The notes under the pieces were generated by a model. The model was not told where the DNA came from, did no database searches, and was given only the letters and a program-made list of their open reading frames with translations. The translations under genes were made by a program, and so were the position numbers. Positions 32,934-46,574 of a stretch of 64,000 bases of DNA are shown here, one piece after another; the stretch's first letter is position 1, and each line of letters opens with the position of its first letter. The DNA comes from Zygnema cylindricum (taxonomy: Eukaryota; Streptophyta; Zygnematophyceae; Zygnematales; Zygnemataceae). The stretch spans positions 22,889 through 86,888 of the forward strand of contig JBBHKE010002416.1 in assembly GCA_037447655.1 (NCBI GenBank), given 5' to 3'.

Positions 32934-33980
32934 TGAAACTCTGAGACCTCCATAAGTCCTCAGAGTGGACAGCTTCCAAGAAGCCTCTAGGATAATCCTG
33001 ACCCCTTTGTGTTTAAGCAAAAATAACTGCCACCCTGGCAGACAAAAACTCTGACCACCTTCACCCCTGTGAAGACAAGACTCCCATGAGTCGATAGCAA
33101 AAAGAATCTCTGAATTTGCTCCCCTGAGCAGTAAGTTATGGAGGGTCAAAGTTGACCTTTTGTACAGAAGCTCTCTGGGAGAGAGGGTCCTATCTCCTAA
33201 TTTTTCTAAGTCCTATCTCACTCACAGACTCTATCTACTGATGTACGGAACCAATCAGAATTGAGTTCCGTACGCAAAAGTACAGCTGCCGGTGTACTTT
33301 AGGTACGGACAATGTACGACAAGGCCTAAATGTCGACACATGTCATATCCTGATTCGATGCCATAATCTCCGGGGATTCCACCATCCAACGAAATTTCGC
33401 CACGCGTCATCCGATGTGGCGATGGCCACTAACCGCCGAAAACTTCCTCCGCGATCTCGGCGCTAATTGCGGCCGTCCGATTAGAATCTAATTTAATCGT
33501 AGCCGTAATAAATACATGTGCGGTATTTGTTTCATTTCCGAAACAAATGCGCGGTATTGATTTATAGTCCGTACCGTAATCCGTACTTTATATATTACCG
33601 GATCTATGTATCCCGTAATCTATTATAGTTAAATGAATAATCGTATGTATACATATTTAAATAACTATCAAACTATAAACTACGTATCATGACTCCTAGA
33701 CTTAACGGCTAAGGCTACCGGCTACTTTCTGTCTGCCGGCCGGTAGGTACAAGGATCAATTCCTGCCGCCGGCACATATCTTTTAAATAAATAAACCCGA
33801 ACTAACATAAATTTCACGTAAACCTCAGGATAGCCTAGGTAGCCATGGCTCTAGCTTCCTCTCCAATTTCTCACTGACTGCGACAAGTTTGAGAGTTGGA
33901 GAGAGAAGTTAGAGGTAGACTGCCTCGGCTTCTTTCTTTCTATTCAGACCTAGAAAATACTTAAAACCATTAATTTCTAC
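32934..33980 (-). repeat. 3' LTR of B2
   Basis: Begins TGAAACTCTGAGACC and ends TTTCTAC; the terminal A of the usual TTTCTACA end is missing or changed next to the polypurine tract (minus strand AATAAGGGGA). It differs from 38330-39376 by a handful of substitutions in the first 200 bases. Confidence 0.95.
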
Positions 33981-33992
33981 TCCCCTTATTTT

Positions 33993-36900
33993 CTAGTCAA
34001 TCTTTAATTTCAGACCACACTTCTCCCTGCCGAAAATTAGCTTAGGGGAAGGCACAGGTTTGGTCATCATATCTGCTACCATCTCACTATCTGGTCGGTA
34101 CTCTAAACTGATTATTTTATTTTCTACTTTCTCTCTAACAAAGCTGAGTCTAATGTCCATGTGTTTAGCTTTAAAATGATGTTTAGGATTGGCAGAAATA
34201 GCGATTGTTGCTTGATTATCACAAAATATTTTCTGCACACCACTCTTAAGATGACCAAGTTCACCAACTAAAGACTTGACCCACATCAATTATTTTATAG
34301 CAGAGCAAGAGGCCATATACTCAGCCTCCATGGTGGACTGAGCAATGACCTTTTGCTGTTTGCTACTCCAACAGCAAGCCCCATCACCCACATATAATAC
34401 ATATCCAGAAGTGCATCTCCTCATCGGAGCATCACCATAACTAGCATCACTCCAAGTAGTGATGTCAGTATTCTCCCCACCCAAATGCAACCATAGATCC
34501 CTAGTTCCTATCAAGTATCTAAGAACTCTCTTAGCTGCCTCCCAATCCTTCTTAGTGGGAGCATTTAGACTTCTACTCAGCACTCCTACAGCTGCAGCTA
34601 AATCCGACCGGGTACAATTCATAAAATAGATTAGACTTCCCACTACTTGCCTGTAAGGAATAGTCTGCATGAACTTTTGTTCTTCAAGAGATAATTCCTC
34701 GTCTAAGACTATGACTCCTCCTTCCTCACTCCCCTCACTTCCATTCTTCAACTCCATTGGAGTTGTACAACTATTAGCTTTATCCATTTGAAATTTTTCA
34801 AGCATGTTCCCTAATGCTTCCTTTTGAGTCAATCTTATAATTTTTCTTTTTCGGTCTCTCTCTACTTGAATTCCCAAAATATATTTTGCTTCCCCCATAT
34901 CCTTCATTTCAAATCTCCCCTTAAGATCGGTTTTTAGTTTATTAATTTTTTCCATTGATTTACTTAAAACAAGCAAATCATCAACATAAATTGCAATAAA
35001 TATAAAACCTTCCTCATCTTCGAAAACATAGATTAAGTGATCTGAGCTGATCCGAATATATCCTAGACCGGTAAGAAACTCATCAAGCTTCTTATTCCAC
35101 TGTCGAGGCGCCTGTTTCAAACCATAAAGAGATTTAATCAGCCGGCATACCTTACTCTTCTCTCCTTCTTCCACAAACCCTTCGGGTTGTCGCATGAAGA
35201 TCTCCTCTTCTAATTCTCCATGCAAAAAGGCTGTCTTGATGTCCATCTGGTGCACTTCCATGTCTTCCGCTGCTACCAGGCTGAGAAGTATGCGGACGGA
35301 GGGAAATGTGACCACCGGGGCAAAGGTTTCCTCGTAGTTAATTCCCTCCTTTTGTGTAAATCCCTTTGCCACTAGTCGGGCCTTGTAGCGCTCGATTGTG
35401 TTATCTGGGTTCAGTTTTAATTTGAAAACCCACTTACAACCGATTGGTTTTCGGTTAGGTGGACAATCCACCAGCTCCCAAGTATCGGCTGCCATAATTG
35501 AGGCCATCTCTTCATTGATGGCTGTCTTCCACCGATTTCTTTCTGGACAATTCATCGCCTCTCCATAAGTTTGAGGTTCATCTTGATGAGATAGTTTTGT
35601 TACCTTGTTATTAACCTGTTTTTCTTGCAGTCTTTTACTACTTCTCCTTCCCCCTTCAAAATCTGAGGCCGGAATAGATGGTTTTCGTGGATTCTTTCGA
35701 ATAAACTCGGTTTCTCCCCTATCCCTTGAATCCGAATCAATTTCCACCACGTCTTCCGCTTCGGGTAGAGTTGTCACTAGAGTTTCCACAGCCGAGTCCT
35801 TTTCGGTCTGATTTGTTTCTGCAAGAGTGTCATCTTCTCTAAAACCTGGATAGTTAGAAAGCTCAAAGTCATCGGAATTTTCTGACTCAAATCTGATTTT
35901 TACTGACTTCGTATATTTGAAGGGATCCACAGACTTTCAATCATCCATAACTACTAGATGCTTTACTAAGATTATATCTTCCCTTTTTAGATCATAAACT
36001 CTATATCCTTTAACATCTTCATCATATCCTAATAAGTATCCCGATTTTCCTTTAAGATCTAGCTTTCTATTGGACCGATCAGTATCTAGACTGAACACTT
36101 GACTGCCGAAAACCTTTAAATGAGATAAGTCTGGTTTCCGGCCTCTCCATCTCTCATAAGGTGTTTGATCTTTTATAGCTGAAGTAAGAACTCTATTTTT
36201 GAGGTAATTAGCACAGTTCATTGCTTCTGCCCAAAACCTTTTTCCTATCTTCTTATCCGACAGCATACTTCTAGCACTATCACTTAGTGTTCTATTTAAC
36301 CTTTCAGCTACCCCATTCTGTTCCGGATTTTCTGGAACTGTCTTTTGGTGTTGAACCCCATCTTCCCTCAAAAAATCCTCAAATTGGTTAGAGGTATACT
36401 CTCCACCATTGTCACTCCTTACTCTCTTGATTGGAGTTTCATGGAGTTTTTCGCTCCATGCTTTATATTGTCTAAAACAATCCTCCGCCTCTGACTTGTT
36501 TTTCAAAAAATATACCCGGGAATACCGAGACCAATCATCAGTTATAGTCATCATAAATCTCTTCCCCCCCGGTGAGGGCACTCTAGTCGGTCCCCAAATA
36601 TCTGTGTGAACTAGATCTAGAAGTTTTTCTCCCTTGTAGGTGGCTGTTTTAGGAAAGGGTAATCTGTGTGCTTTACCTTGAGCACACCCACTACAATCAC
36701 TTATATCATCACTCTCACTGAACTGAATCCCTTCCACCACTCCCATCTTTTTCATCTCTCTTAACTTATCTAGATTCACATGCCCAAGCCTCTTATGCCA
36801 CATCATAATATCATGAACACCAGCATAATAAAGTTTCTTCGTTTCATTACTTAAGATCAGCCTAAACATCCCATGGCTACCTTTCTCAGCAATGAAATAG

Positions 36901-38325
36901 ACATCCTCCTCAAAACTAGCAGTAAAGACTCCTTTCCCAGTGCTAGTAAAAAAACCCTTATCATCTAATACAGATGTAGAGATAAGGTTTTTGTTCAGTT
37001 CCGGGATAAACAATACATCGGAGAATGTTAATATGGATGTCTTTCCTTCTACTAACACTTTCAGATCTACCGATCCTACAAGAGTAGTGGTGACTATCCT
37101 CCCATCCCCGTACTCTATCTCTACGGTGGGAATCTTTCTTATCTTAGTGAACAAGTGCCTATCCTTACACATGTGCATTGAGGCACCTGAATCTATAATC
37201 CAGCCTGCTTCACCTTTCAATCCACCGTAAGCACATTTCTGCCTTCGTGGAATTTCAACCTCAGTTTTCGCCTCTAACTCCTCATCCAAAAGGAGCTCAT
37301 CGTCCTCGTCCTCGGATTCCGCCTCAAGTACCTGTGTGACAAGGGCCTTTTTCTTTCCTCTCGCGGTACCACCGGTCTGCCCCTCCTTTAACCGAAGCTC
37401 GATTAGCTTAGTGCACTCTGCCATATAGTGCCCCGGTTTCTTACAAAAATGACATAAACCTTTGGGAGCCCTTGGTTCGAACTCGTCAACCTGTTTTTTC
37501 TGCTCCCTACCCCCATAGTTTTCGACTGGTTTCCGGGAATCCTTGTTCCTCCAATCGGTCGCTGTTGCCAAGGCTTGGCCACTCTTTCCTCCCCTTCAGA
37601 TCTCAATCGTATTCTCTCGAAAGAGAATCATCCATACCACTGAGTTCCATATCCACCTTGAGTCCAGCAAGTCCTGCACACAGTTGACTATGTTCTCGAA
37701 CTCATCAGGTAACTTCATTAGTAAACAGTTAACCTTTTCTTTTTCACTAAAAACTTTTCCCGCACTCTGTAGCTCAATGAAGAGTGTAGCAAGCTCATTG
37801 CAAAAATCCAACATATTTCCCCCTTTGTATACATACTCCTTAATTTTCTGATCAGCCAACTGTTGTTGCTGAATCGTACCACTTCGGTACATCTCTATGA
37901 GAGCCATCCAAAGATCGGATGCCCTCTCTACCTGCAAATGAGGACATGCAAGTCCTTGAGTGAGATGGCGTAGGATGAAGTGCTTTGCCGCCATATTGTT
38001 GAAGTCCCAGGTTTCAGTATCATTCTCCTCGTTCCTCGGTTTAGGTGACATGAATGCTAAACCAGTTGCTATTGGTGTAGTCCTCCTTCTCCTTTCCTTT
38101 GTCCACCACCTCTCCTTCCTTTGTTTCCTCCGTTGAAGGTGAATCCTCTTTCCTGGTGAATCTGCTTCCTTTAAACCCTGGAGGAATTCCAAGACTTGAT
38201 GGATGCCCCAATCATCCACTCACTATCCCCCAAAACCTTTTTTCGCATAGAGCTCCTATCATCATACTTTCCCAGTATATGAAGCTTGTTCCATTAAAGA
38301 TTGGTACCCTAGAGGGTGGGCCCAT
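33993..38325 (-). pseudogene. B2 gag-pol polyprotein with stops and one gag frameshift
   Basis: The ATG at 38325 lies in the primer site. Gag has a TGA at 38214-38212 (CGG in B1), a small deletion near 38085 that changes frame, and a TGA at 37598-37596 (CGA in B1). Pol then reads in one frame: CHFCKKPGHYMAEC knuckle, WIIDSGASMHMC protease, integrase HHCC and D, D, E (RSDNGGEY, NPEQNGVAERLNRT), reverse transcriptase (DIKTAFLHGELEEE, YVDD box) and RNase H. Two more stops lie at 35939-35937 (TGA) and 34292-34290 (TAA). B1 and B2 are damaged at different codons, so each shows the ancestral residue at the other's lesions. Confidence 0.92.
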
Positions 38326-38329
38326 AACC
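38315..38329 (-). other. B2 primer binding site for the anticodon arm of initiator tRNA-Met
   Basis: The minus strand reads GGTTATGGGCCCACC, abutting the 5' LTR at 38330, with the gag ATG at 38325-38323. Identical to the B1, A1 and A2 sites. Confidence 0.8.
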
Positions 38330-39376
38330 TGAAACTCTGAGACCTCCATAAGTCCTCAGAGTGGACAGCTTCCAAGAAGCCTCTAGGATAATCCTAACCC
38401 CTTTGTGTTTAAGCAAAAATAACTGCCACCCTGGCAAACAAAAACTCTGACCACCTTCACCCTTGTGAAGATAAGACTCCCCTGAGTGGATAGCAAAAAG
38501 AATCTCTGAATTTGCTCCCCTGAGCAGTAAGTTATGGAGGGTCAAAGTTGACCTTTTGTACAGAAGCTCTCTGGGAGAGAGGGTCCTATCTCCTAATTTT
38601 TCTAAGTCCTATCTCACTCACAGACTCTATCTACTGATGTATGGAACCAATCAGAATTGAGTTCCGTACGCAAAAGTACAGCTGCCGGTGTACTTTAGGT
38701 ACGGACATTGTACGACAAGGCCTAAATGTCGACACATGTCATATCCTGATTCGATGCCATAATCTCCGGGGATTCCACGATCCAACGAAATTTCGCCACG
38801 CGTCATCCGATGTGGCGATGGCCACAAACCGCCGAAAACTTCCTCCGCGATCTCGGCGCTAATTGCGGCCGTCCGATTAGAATCTAATTTAATCGTAGCC
38901 GTAATAAATACATGTGCGGTATTTGTTTCATTTCCGAAACAAATGCGCGGTATTGATTTATAGTCCGTACCGTAATCCGTACTTTATATATTACCGGATC
39001 TATGTATCCCGTAATCTATTATAGTTAAATGAATAATCGTACGTATACATATTTAAATAACTATCAAACTATAAACTACGTATCATGACTCATAGACTTA
39101 ACGGCTAAGGCTATCGGCTACTTCCTATCTGCCGGCCGGTAGGTAAAAGGATCAATTCCTGCCGCCGGCACATATCTTTTAAATAAATAAACCCGAACTA
39201 ACATAAATTTCCCGTAAACCTCAGGATAGCCTAGGTAGCCATGGCTCTAGCTTCCTCTCCAATTTCTCAGTGACTGCGACAAGTTGAGAGTTGGAGAGAG
39301 AAGTTAGAGGTAGACTGCCTCGGCTTCTTTCTTTCTATTCAGACCTAGAAAATACTTAAAACCATTAATTTCTACA
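38330..39376 (-). repeat. 5' LTR of B2
   Basis: 1047 bp, TGAAACTCTG to TTTCTACA, direct repeat of 32934-33980, followed by the duplicated TGTTC of the target. Confidence 0.95.
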
Positions 39377-39716
39377 TGTTCCTCCCATAATATTTTTATA
39401 TCTATCACATACTATAGTATTTAGCATTGGTCTTAGTCTAATAGGATAAAGCTGACCGCTATCGGCCAAGTTGACGAACCGCAGGTACCGGGATCAAATT
39501 CCGGGTCCGTCAGGTATATTTTTAGTAACCTACTAAACATAACTGCCTGTTGAACTAATGCACCCTTGGATGAACCACCCTCTCTATCCTTCAGTGACTA
39601 CAACAAGTATGGGGGCTAGAGAGAGGAGGTGGAGGCACGCTGCCCGTCCTTTTCTTTTCTTTTATCCTAACAAATTTAAACATAGAAAATACTCTAGAAA
39701 TCTATTAATTTCAACA
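39377..39716 (-). repeat. Right (5') LTR of A1, remaining part
   Basis: After the duplicated TGTTC, LTR-A resumes and ends ATTTCAACA at 39716. It includes the tRNA-like module at 39434-39512 (A-box-like 39434-39445, T-arm-like 39488-39504). Confidence 0.9.
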
Positions 39717-40298
39717 AGAAGTCTGAGAGCCTTACCTTTAGCACAACCACCACAATCATCCATCATTTCATTATCCCCAAACTGAATTCCTTCTACTACC
39801 CCAAGCTTTTTCATTTCCCTCAACCTATCAAAATGCACATGCCCCAACTGCTTATGCCAAATCATCAACTTCGGAACACCAACATAGTAAGCATTCTTAT
39901 TTTTATTACTCAGGTTAAGCCTAAACATTCCTTGGCTACCCTTATCTGCCGTGAAGTAAACTTCATCCCCATACTTAGCTCTGTAAAGACTCCCTTTTGA
40001 GTGAAGGTATCAAACTCTTTGTCATCTAACACAAACGTAGAGACAAGATTTTTACTCAGCTGAGGAATGTAGAGTACATCTGAGAATGTAAGTATAAAAG
40101 TCTTACCCTCCACTAAGACTTTCAGATCTTTTAATCCCACTAGATTTGTATTAACCACTCTCCCATCCCCATACTCTATCTCTACAGTAGGGATTTTCCT
40201 TAGCTTTGTGAAGAGTTCTTTATCACGACACATATGCATGGATGTACCTGAGTCAATAATCCATCCTTCCTGTAGAGCTTCCCGAATTGCTCCAAGGG
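39717..40298 (-). pseudogene. A2 protease and pre-integrase fragment
   Basis: Contains WIIDSGTSMHMC (the usual GAS reads GTS), EIEYGDGRVVNTNLVG, LYIPQLSKNLVST, and the integrase zinc-binding start HKQLGHVHFDRLREMKK...CGGC. A frameshift lies near 39980. It ends at the A1 LTR junction within the conserved KGKA region. Confidence 0.85.
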
Positions 40299-41369
40299 TG
40301 TAGAAATTAATGGTCCGTTTAAAGTATTTTCTTTGTCTAAATAGAAATATAGAAAGAAGCCGAGGCAGTCTACCTCTAACTTCTCTTTCCAACACTCAAA
40401 CTTGTCGCAGTCACTGAGAAATTGGAGAGGAAGCTAAAGCCATGGCTACCTAGGCTATCCAGAGATTTACGTGAAATATATATTAGTTTATTTACCGATT
40501 AGGGGTTTATTTACTAAAAGGATATATATGTTGCCATCAGGATTTGATCCTGGTACCTGCCGAACGGAAAACAGCTGGTAGCCGGTAGCCTTATCCGTTA
40601 AGTCTAGTCCTAATATTAAGTACTATAGGGTTTGATATTTAATTAAGCATTGCCACGTAGGAATATTAATTTAACTAAAACTATTTACGGGATAGATAGA
40701 TCCAGTAATTTAAAAGTACGGATTACGCTACGGATAAGAAACGAATACCACGCATTTGTTACTTTAGCGAAATAAATACCGCGGAGGTATTTATTACGGC
40801 TAAGATTAAATGTGAATTTAATCGGACGGCCGGAATGAATGCCGAGATCGCGGAAGAGGATTTCCGCGATTTTTGGTCATCGCCACATCGGATGTCACGT
40901 GGCGGAATAACATTGGATCGCGGCATCTCCGAGGATTAAAGGAGCAAATCCGGATATACCACGTGTCGACATTTAGGCCATGTAGTACAATGTTTATACA
41001 CAAAGTACACCGGCAGCTGTACTTTTGTGTACAGAAGTGTAATATGATTGGCTCCATACATCAATAGATAGAGTCTGTGAGAGAGATAGGACTTAGAAAA
41101 ATTAGGAGATAGGACACTCTCTCCTAGAGAGCTTCTGTACAAAATGTCAACTTTGACCCTCCATAACTTACTGCTCAGGGGAGCAAATTCTGAGGTTCTT
41201 TTTGCTATCAACTCAGGGGAGTCTTCCCTTCACAGGGTTGAAGGTGGTCAGAGTTTTTGTCTGCCATGGTGGCAGTCTTTCTTGCTGAAAGACAAAGGGG
41301 TCAAAAAATATCTTAGAGGCTTCTTAGAAGCTGTTCACTCTGAGGACTTATGGAGGTCTCAGAGTTTCA
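40299..41369 (+). repeat. Solo LTR of family B inside A2
   Basis: 1071 bp, TGTAGAAATT to GAGTTTCA, flanked by the duplication AAGGG (40294-40298 and 41370-41374). No internal sequence is present, so it is a product of LTR-LTR recombination. It is the most diverged B LTR here. Confidence 0.93.
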
Positions 41370-41374
41370 AAGGG

Positions 41375-42375
41375 CACATTTCTATCTCTTCCTCAGTCAC
41401 TTTTGTAACCACAAGTGCATTTTTCTTCCCTCCGGAAGAACCCCCTCCACGGTTCTCTTGGAGCCTCAGCTCCGACAGCTTGACACAATCTGCGATGAAG
41501 TGTCCCGGCTTTTTGCAAAAAATGACAAAGACCCTTTGGGGGGCTCGCTCCTCCAAGATGATCTCTTTCCCTTTTGTACAGTTTCTTCGGATCCTTCCTC
41601 TTTAATTCCCCTCGTGCTGCTAGAGCTTGAATGCTCTTTCCTCCTCTCCTAATCTCCATTGTGTTTTCCTCCACAAGTATCATTCTTGCCACTGTGTTCC
41701 ATTTCGAGTAACTATCAGCCATTTCTTGTACTCGGTACACTATGTTCTCGTACTCATCTGGTAACTTCATGATAAGGGTGTTAACTTTTATTTTTATTGT
41801 ACCTGTCCACCCGACACTTTCCATCTCCATATAAAAACAAGAAAGATCATTACAGTAATCTAACATCTTTCCTTCTTTGTAAGTGTAACTCACTAGTTTT
41901 TGACCAACCAACTGGAGCTCTTGAATAGTTGCAACTCTATAAATCTCCACCAAACTCACCCACAACTCCTCGGCATTGTAAATGTGAAGATGAGGAGTGG
42001 CCAAGGCTTGAGTGAGGTGCCTCAGTATGAAGTTCTTGGCATCCATGTTTACATCCTCCCACATTTGAGTATCGTTCTCCGCGGTCTTCACAGTCGCCAC
42101 CCTGGGACTGTGGCAATAAGAGTGAGGGGTGTCTCCTTCCCTTTCCCCTTTTCAGACACACTAGTGTCCCCATCATCTGCCTCCTCGGCTGAGAAAGTTG
42201 TTGCTGCAGGAAACCTTACTCCTCCAAATATTGGTGGAGTTCTCGAAGGTGGACGTTTCACTTGTCCACTGACGATACCCCAGTATCGTTTTTCGCACAA
42301 AGCTCCCATCATCATGGCTTCCCAATATATGAACCCAAATCCATTGAAGGTGGCCACCCTAGAGGGTGGGCCCAT
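41375..42375 (-). pseudogene. A2 gag
   Basis: ATG 42375 within the primer site opens GPPSRVATFNGFGFIYW and KRPPSRTPPIFGGVRFPA. A frameshift near 42095 moves the rest (DAKNFILRHLTQALATPHL, ELWVSLVEIYRVATIQELQL) into another frame, and a further shift lies at the zinc knuckle near 41520, where a homopolymer of A has changed length. Confidence 0.8.
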
Positions 42376-42379
42376 AACC

Positions 42380-43649
<1,270 letters not shown>

Positions 43650-45558
43650 AGTCCCCCCAGCCCGGGGGAGCACGTTGACGGAGTTCCGGAGCACGGCGAC
43701 GATCCATAACCGCAATAGTCGATTGGAGGAGAATAGAAGCCTACACTCGTTGTAGAGCCACAGATAAGCGTTGACGGTTAAAAAAGGTAGGGACCGAAGG
43801 AGGAGGGCTCCCAGGTCCTCGACGCTCGAAAGCACGTCGAGCACAAGTACGGAAAAACTTGTCTATTGCAACACCCAAACAACCAAAGATCTCGATTGCC
43901 ATCAAAATAAAGTCATACATAGGGTCCCGGTTGGCATAATCAAGTTCCTTCGCCTTAGCAACATTATGAGCTGCCACCCCATGATGTCGAGCCGCCTGAC
44001 CAACAATTGTAGCTGAAGTAGGGTTTGCAGAACAATATCACCAAAAATGCGCCAGGCACCATCAACCAAAACAACATCGATCCGACGCAGAGGAATTATA
44101 TGAGAAACCTCTCGACACACACAAAAGCCCTCTTTTGAAGCGATAGTGGCAACGGTGTCTCGAATAGTGTCGTGCGCCTGGTTCAAATCTCCCCCATGGG
44201 AGCAACAAAGCAAATGGACACCATCGGGCCCCAAGACACGATCACATGCACAAACAAGAGAGCCAAGTAAAGGAGGATGGGGGAGGCCAAGGCGAAACCG
44301 AAGGGCGGTGGTGAAATGAGCTGGGGAGAATCCGAGATAGAACAAAATAGTTGTGGCAAAAAGCTATGACCCAGAACCCGGTCCACCACAAGAGAGAAGA
44401 CGGGCATGAGAAGAATCGGAGGGAAGCGCCTTGAAAAGCTCGGATTTAATGGTGGCGACAACGCGATCGGAAATCAATTCTTGGACACGCTCAACAGATT
44501 TTGTAACAAGGGTCGAGAAAATCGGCACATCCACAAGGGAATGGGGAGGAAGAAAACGTGACGCGTCTAATAAAGATCGCTGGAAGGCGAATACACTGCC
44601 TGAAACCCGAGATAAGAGTAGCTAGAACGGGGGTGTCCCCAACGAATAAACGGGAAACAAGAGTAGAGGCAATAAGACACCAACCTCCTAAATAAGCAGC
44701 GTGAGCAACACGAGTGGTCGATAATAGACCCAACCCCGCATTAGAGTTAGGGAGGGATGCCTGAATGCTGGCCGATGGCCCAGACTCGCGATCAAATGCC
44801 CCGCGACCTAACAAAGTGTGGAGGACGTCTATGAGGCGATCGTCAAAAGCCGAGAGAGAGGAGACAAATGTCGAGGTGGGAGGGGAAGTACGAGTGAGGT
44901 AAGAAGGGCGGTGGGGAAAACACCTGGTTAACCTAGGAAAAGCAACTTGGGGATCGGGAAGGTGAGGAAGGTCATCCACTTGGGATAGATCTGTCTATAA
45001 AGCATCATGAAGGAATTGGGTCACGAATGTATCCGACTAAGGGGGCAACCAAGCACACGAATGCCATCGGAGGGAGAAGGGGTTTGAAAACCAGGAGGGG
45101 GAGTGATCGAAAGTGGAATATCCTGAGGAGACCAAATAACACACTTCAATGGTTGAACTGGATGGTTGAGTTCGGCTAAACGTTCCATTAAAAAATCATA
45201 TGCCAACACGACTTGTTCTCTTGGCCCAATAATGTGCGCATCATCTCGGCCCAATAATGTGCGACAGAAGGGAAAAGGCAAGAACGAAAGGCGGATGCGG
45301 AGGCACGAAGGGCCCGGTAATGGGCAAGGGCAAACAAAGGTCCGTCGAGAGGGTCATCTTGGCGAGTGCCAGTAGCAGAGGAGAGAGGAATAACATCACC
45401 ATCGGCCGAGAAAGAAAGTTTGATTGTCGAAGAATAGAAAGCCCTCACAAAGGGGAATAAATGGACAATCAGAGATGGAGCCGCCATAAGTTTTGAAAAA
45501 ATCACCTTCCGATCCACTGTATTAAATGCATTGGAAACATCAACTTGAAGGACCAACC
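43650..45558 (-). pseudogene. LINE reverse transcriptase, C-terminal part
   Basis: It continues the LINE frame from 53250 after removal of the gypsy element. It contains the catalytic start VLQVDVSNAFNTVDR, then GTRQDDPLDGPLFALAHY (the common GTRQGDPL motif with Gly changed to Asp), no clear second aspartate box, the downstream PVQPLKCVIWSP segment, a long region matching the usual tail of this reverse transcriptase type (FPRLTRCFPHRPSYL), and a C-terminal DPMYDFILMAIEIFGCLGVA followed by FFNRQRLSVALQRV. At least five frame changes or stops are present. It is truncated at 43649 by the A2 LTR. The element class is clear; a precise clade is not. Confidence 0.8.
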
Positions 45559-46526
45559 TGTAACGGGATCTCCTACCTCTCAGAAAATCCCATTACTACA
45601 AACAATCTCAAACACACATTCCACACATTGGAAAATACACATCCACATTAGACCACACTCACATAAGGATAAACTTTAAATTAGAAGAAGCTTCTGTCCA
45701 CATAACATTAGCTTGGTCTCTTGCCCTCGCGGCTCAACCCTTCTTATTAAATTGTTTTCCACTACTCTCCACTCTTAATAATTTTATCTCTAACTACTAA
45801 AACACTATTTAGTTAGTAAGAGATTTCAATGCAAAAATGCCTTTTCTCCAATTTGGTATTAATCACTCAAGAACAAGATCAGCCGGAATTTCAACACATT
45901 TTTCCTAAGGAAAATATGTCTACTCTCCTCTTACACTTCACTATTTATCCATCATCGCCCTGGACTCGCCAGGCCAGAGTTAACGCTTTGTTTTAATAGG
46001 CTTTTACCTGGGCCAATCATTGATCATCAAAGACTCAAACTGACCAATGCAAAAACGTGCGAAATCTCTTACTAACTACTTAGCACTTTACTAACCAATC
46101 AAACGTTACGTTTCACTACGTAAAATTTACCTGCAAAAGTGCGCACCAAACGAAACGCGACTTCGCACGATCGTGCGTAACAAATTTCGCACGCGAAACT
46201 TCCTACGAAATTCCCTTAAGTGAAAGTGACGTTTCGTACTAAAATGTGTACGAAACGAACCACCTTGCATACTAAACGTTTCGTTAGAACTTTATGAAAC
46301 GTACACGCGTAATTTCGGTACTAATTTGACCCTTAACCCGTTTCAATGATACCCACTTGTTATTTAGACCCCACGCTGTCACCTAAATACACCCATCGCT
46401 ATATCTTTTAAAATATAACTCCAAATAGCGTGATTCTTTCGCGGACGTCTACCAAATTTAGTACTCTATAATCATAGTACCAAAATACCCCTTTATAAAC
46501 AAGTTTGATCCTCTTTTGCTGTTACA
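45559..46526 (-). repeat. 3' LTR of the gypsy element
   Basis: TGTAACGGGATCTCC to GCTGTTACA. It contains a perfect 14-bp palindrome CGCACGATCGTGCG at 46164-46177 amid many CGAAAC/GTTTCG motifs. A polypurine tract (minus strand AAGGAGGGGATGA, 46527-46539) abuts it. Confidence 0.95.
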
Positions 46527-46574
46527 TCATCCCCTCCTTATTTTTAACTGACCTTAGTTAAACACCTTTAATTC

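Larger units (their letters stand above)
32934..39376 (-). mobile_element. Copia element B2 (family B), nested in the A1 LTR
   Basis: LTRs 32934-33980 and 38330-39376, both 1047 bp, with target duplication TGTTC (32929-32933 and 39377-39381) made from the A1 LTR. All domains are present and pol is in one frame except for single stops, so it is the least damaged B copy in pol. Confidence 0.95.
20366..39716 (-). mobile_element. Copia element A1 (family A), split by elements B1 and B2
   Basis: Parts in plus-strand order: left LTR 20366-21395, internal 21396-23035, nested B1 (23036-29494), internal 29500-32232, right LTR 32233-32933, nested B2 (32934-39376), rest of right LTR 39382-39716. Coding order on the minus strand is gag, protease, integrase, reverse transcriptase, RNase H. 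The outer flanks do not match as target duplications (AGCCG at 20361-20365, AGAAG at 39717-39721), so this may be a recombinant of two elements. Its reading frame has several stops and frameshifts. Confidence 0.85.
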
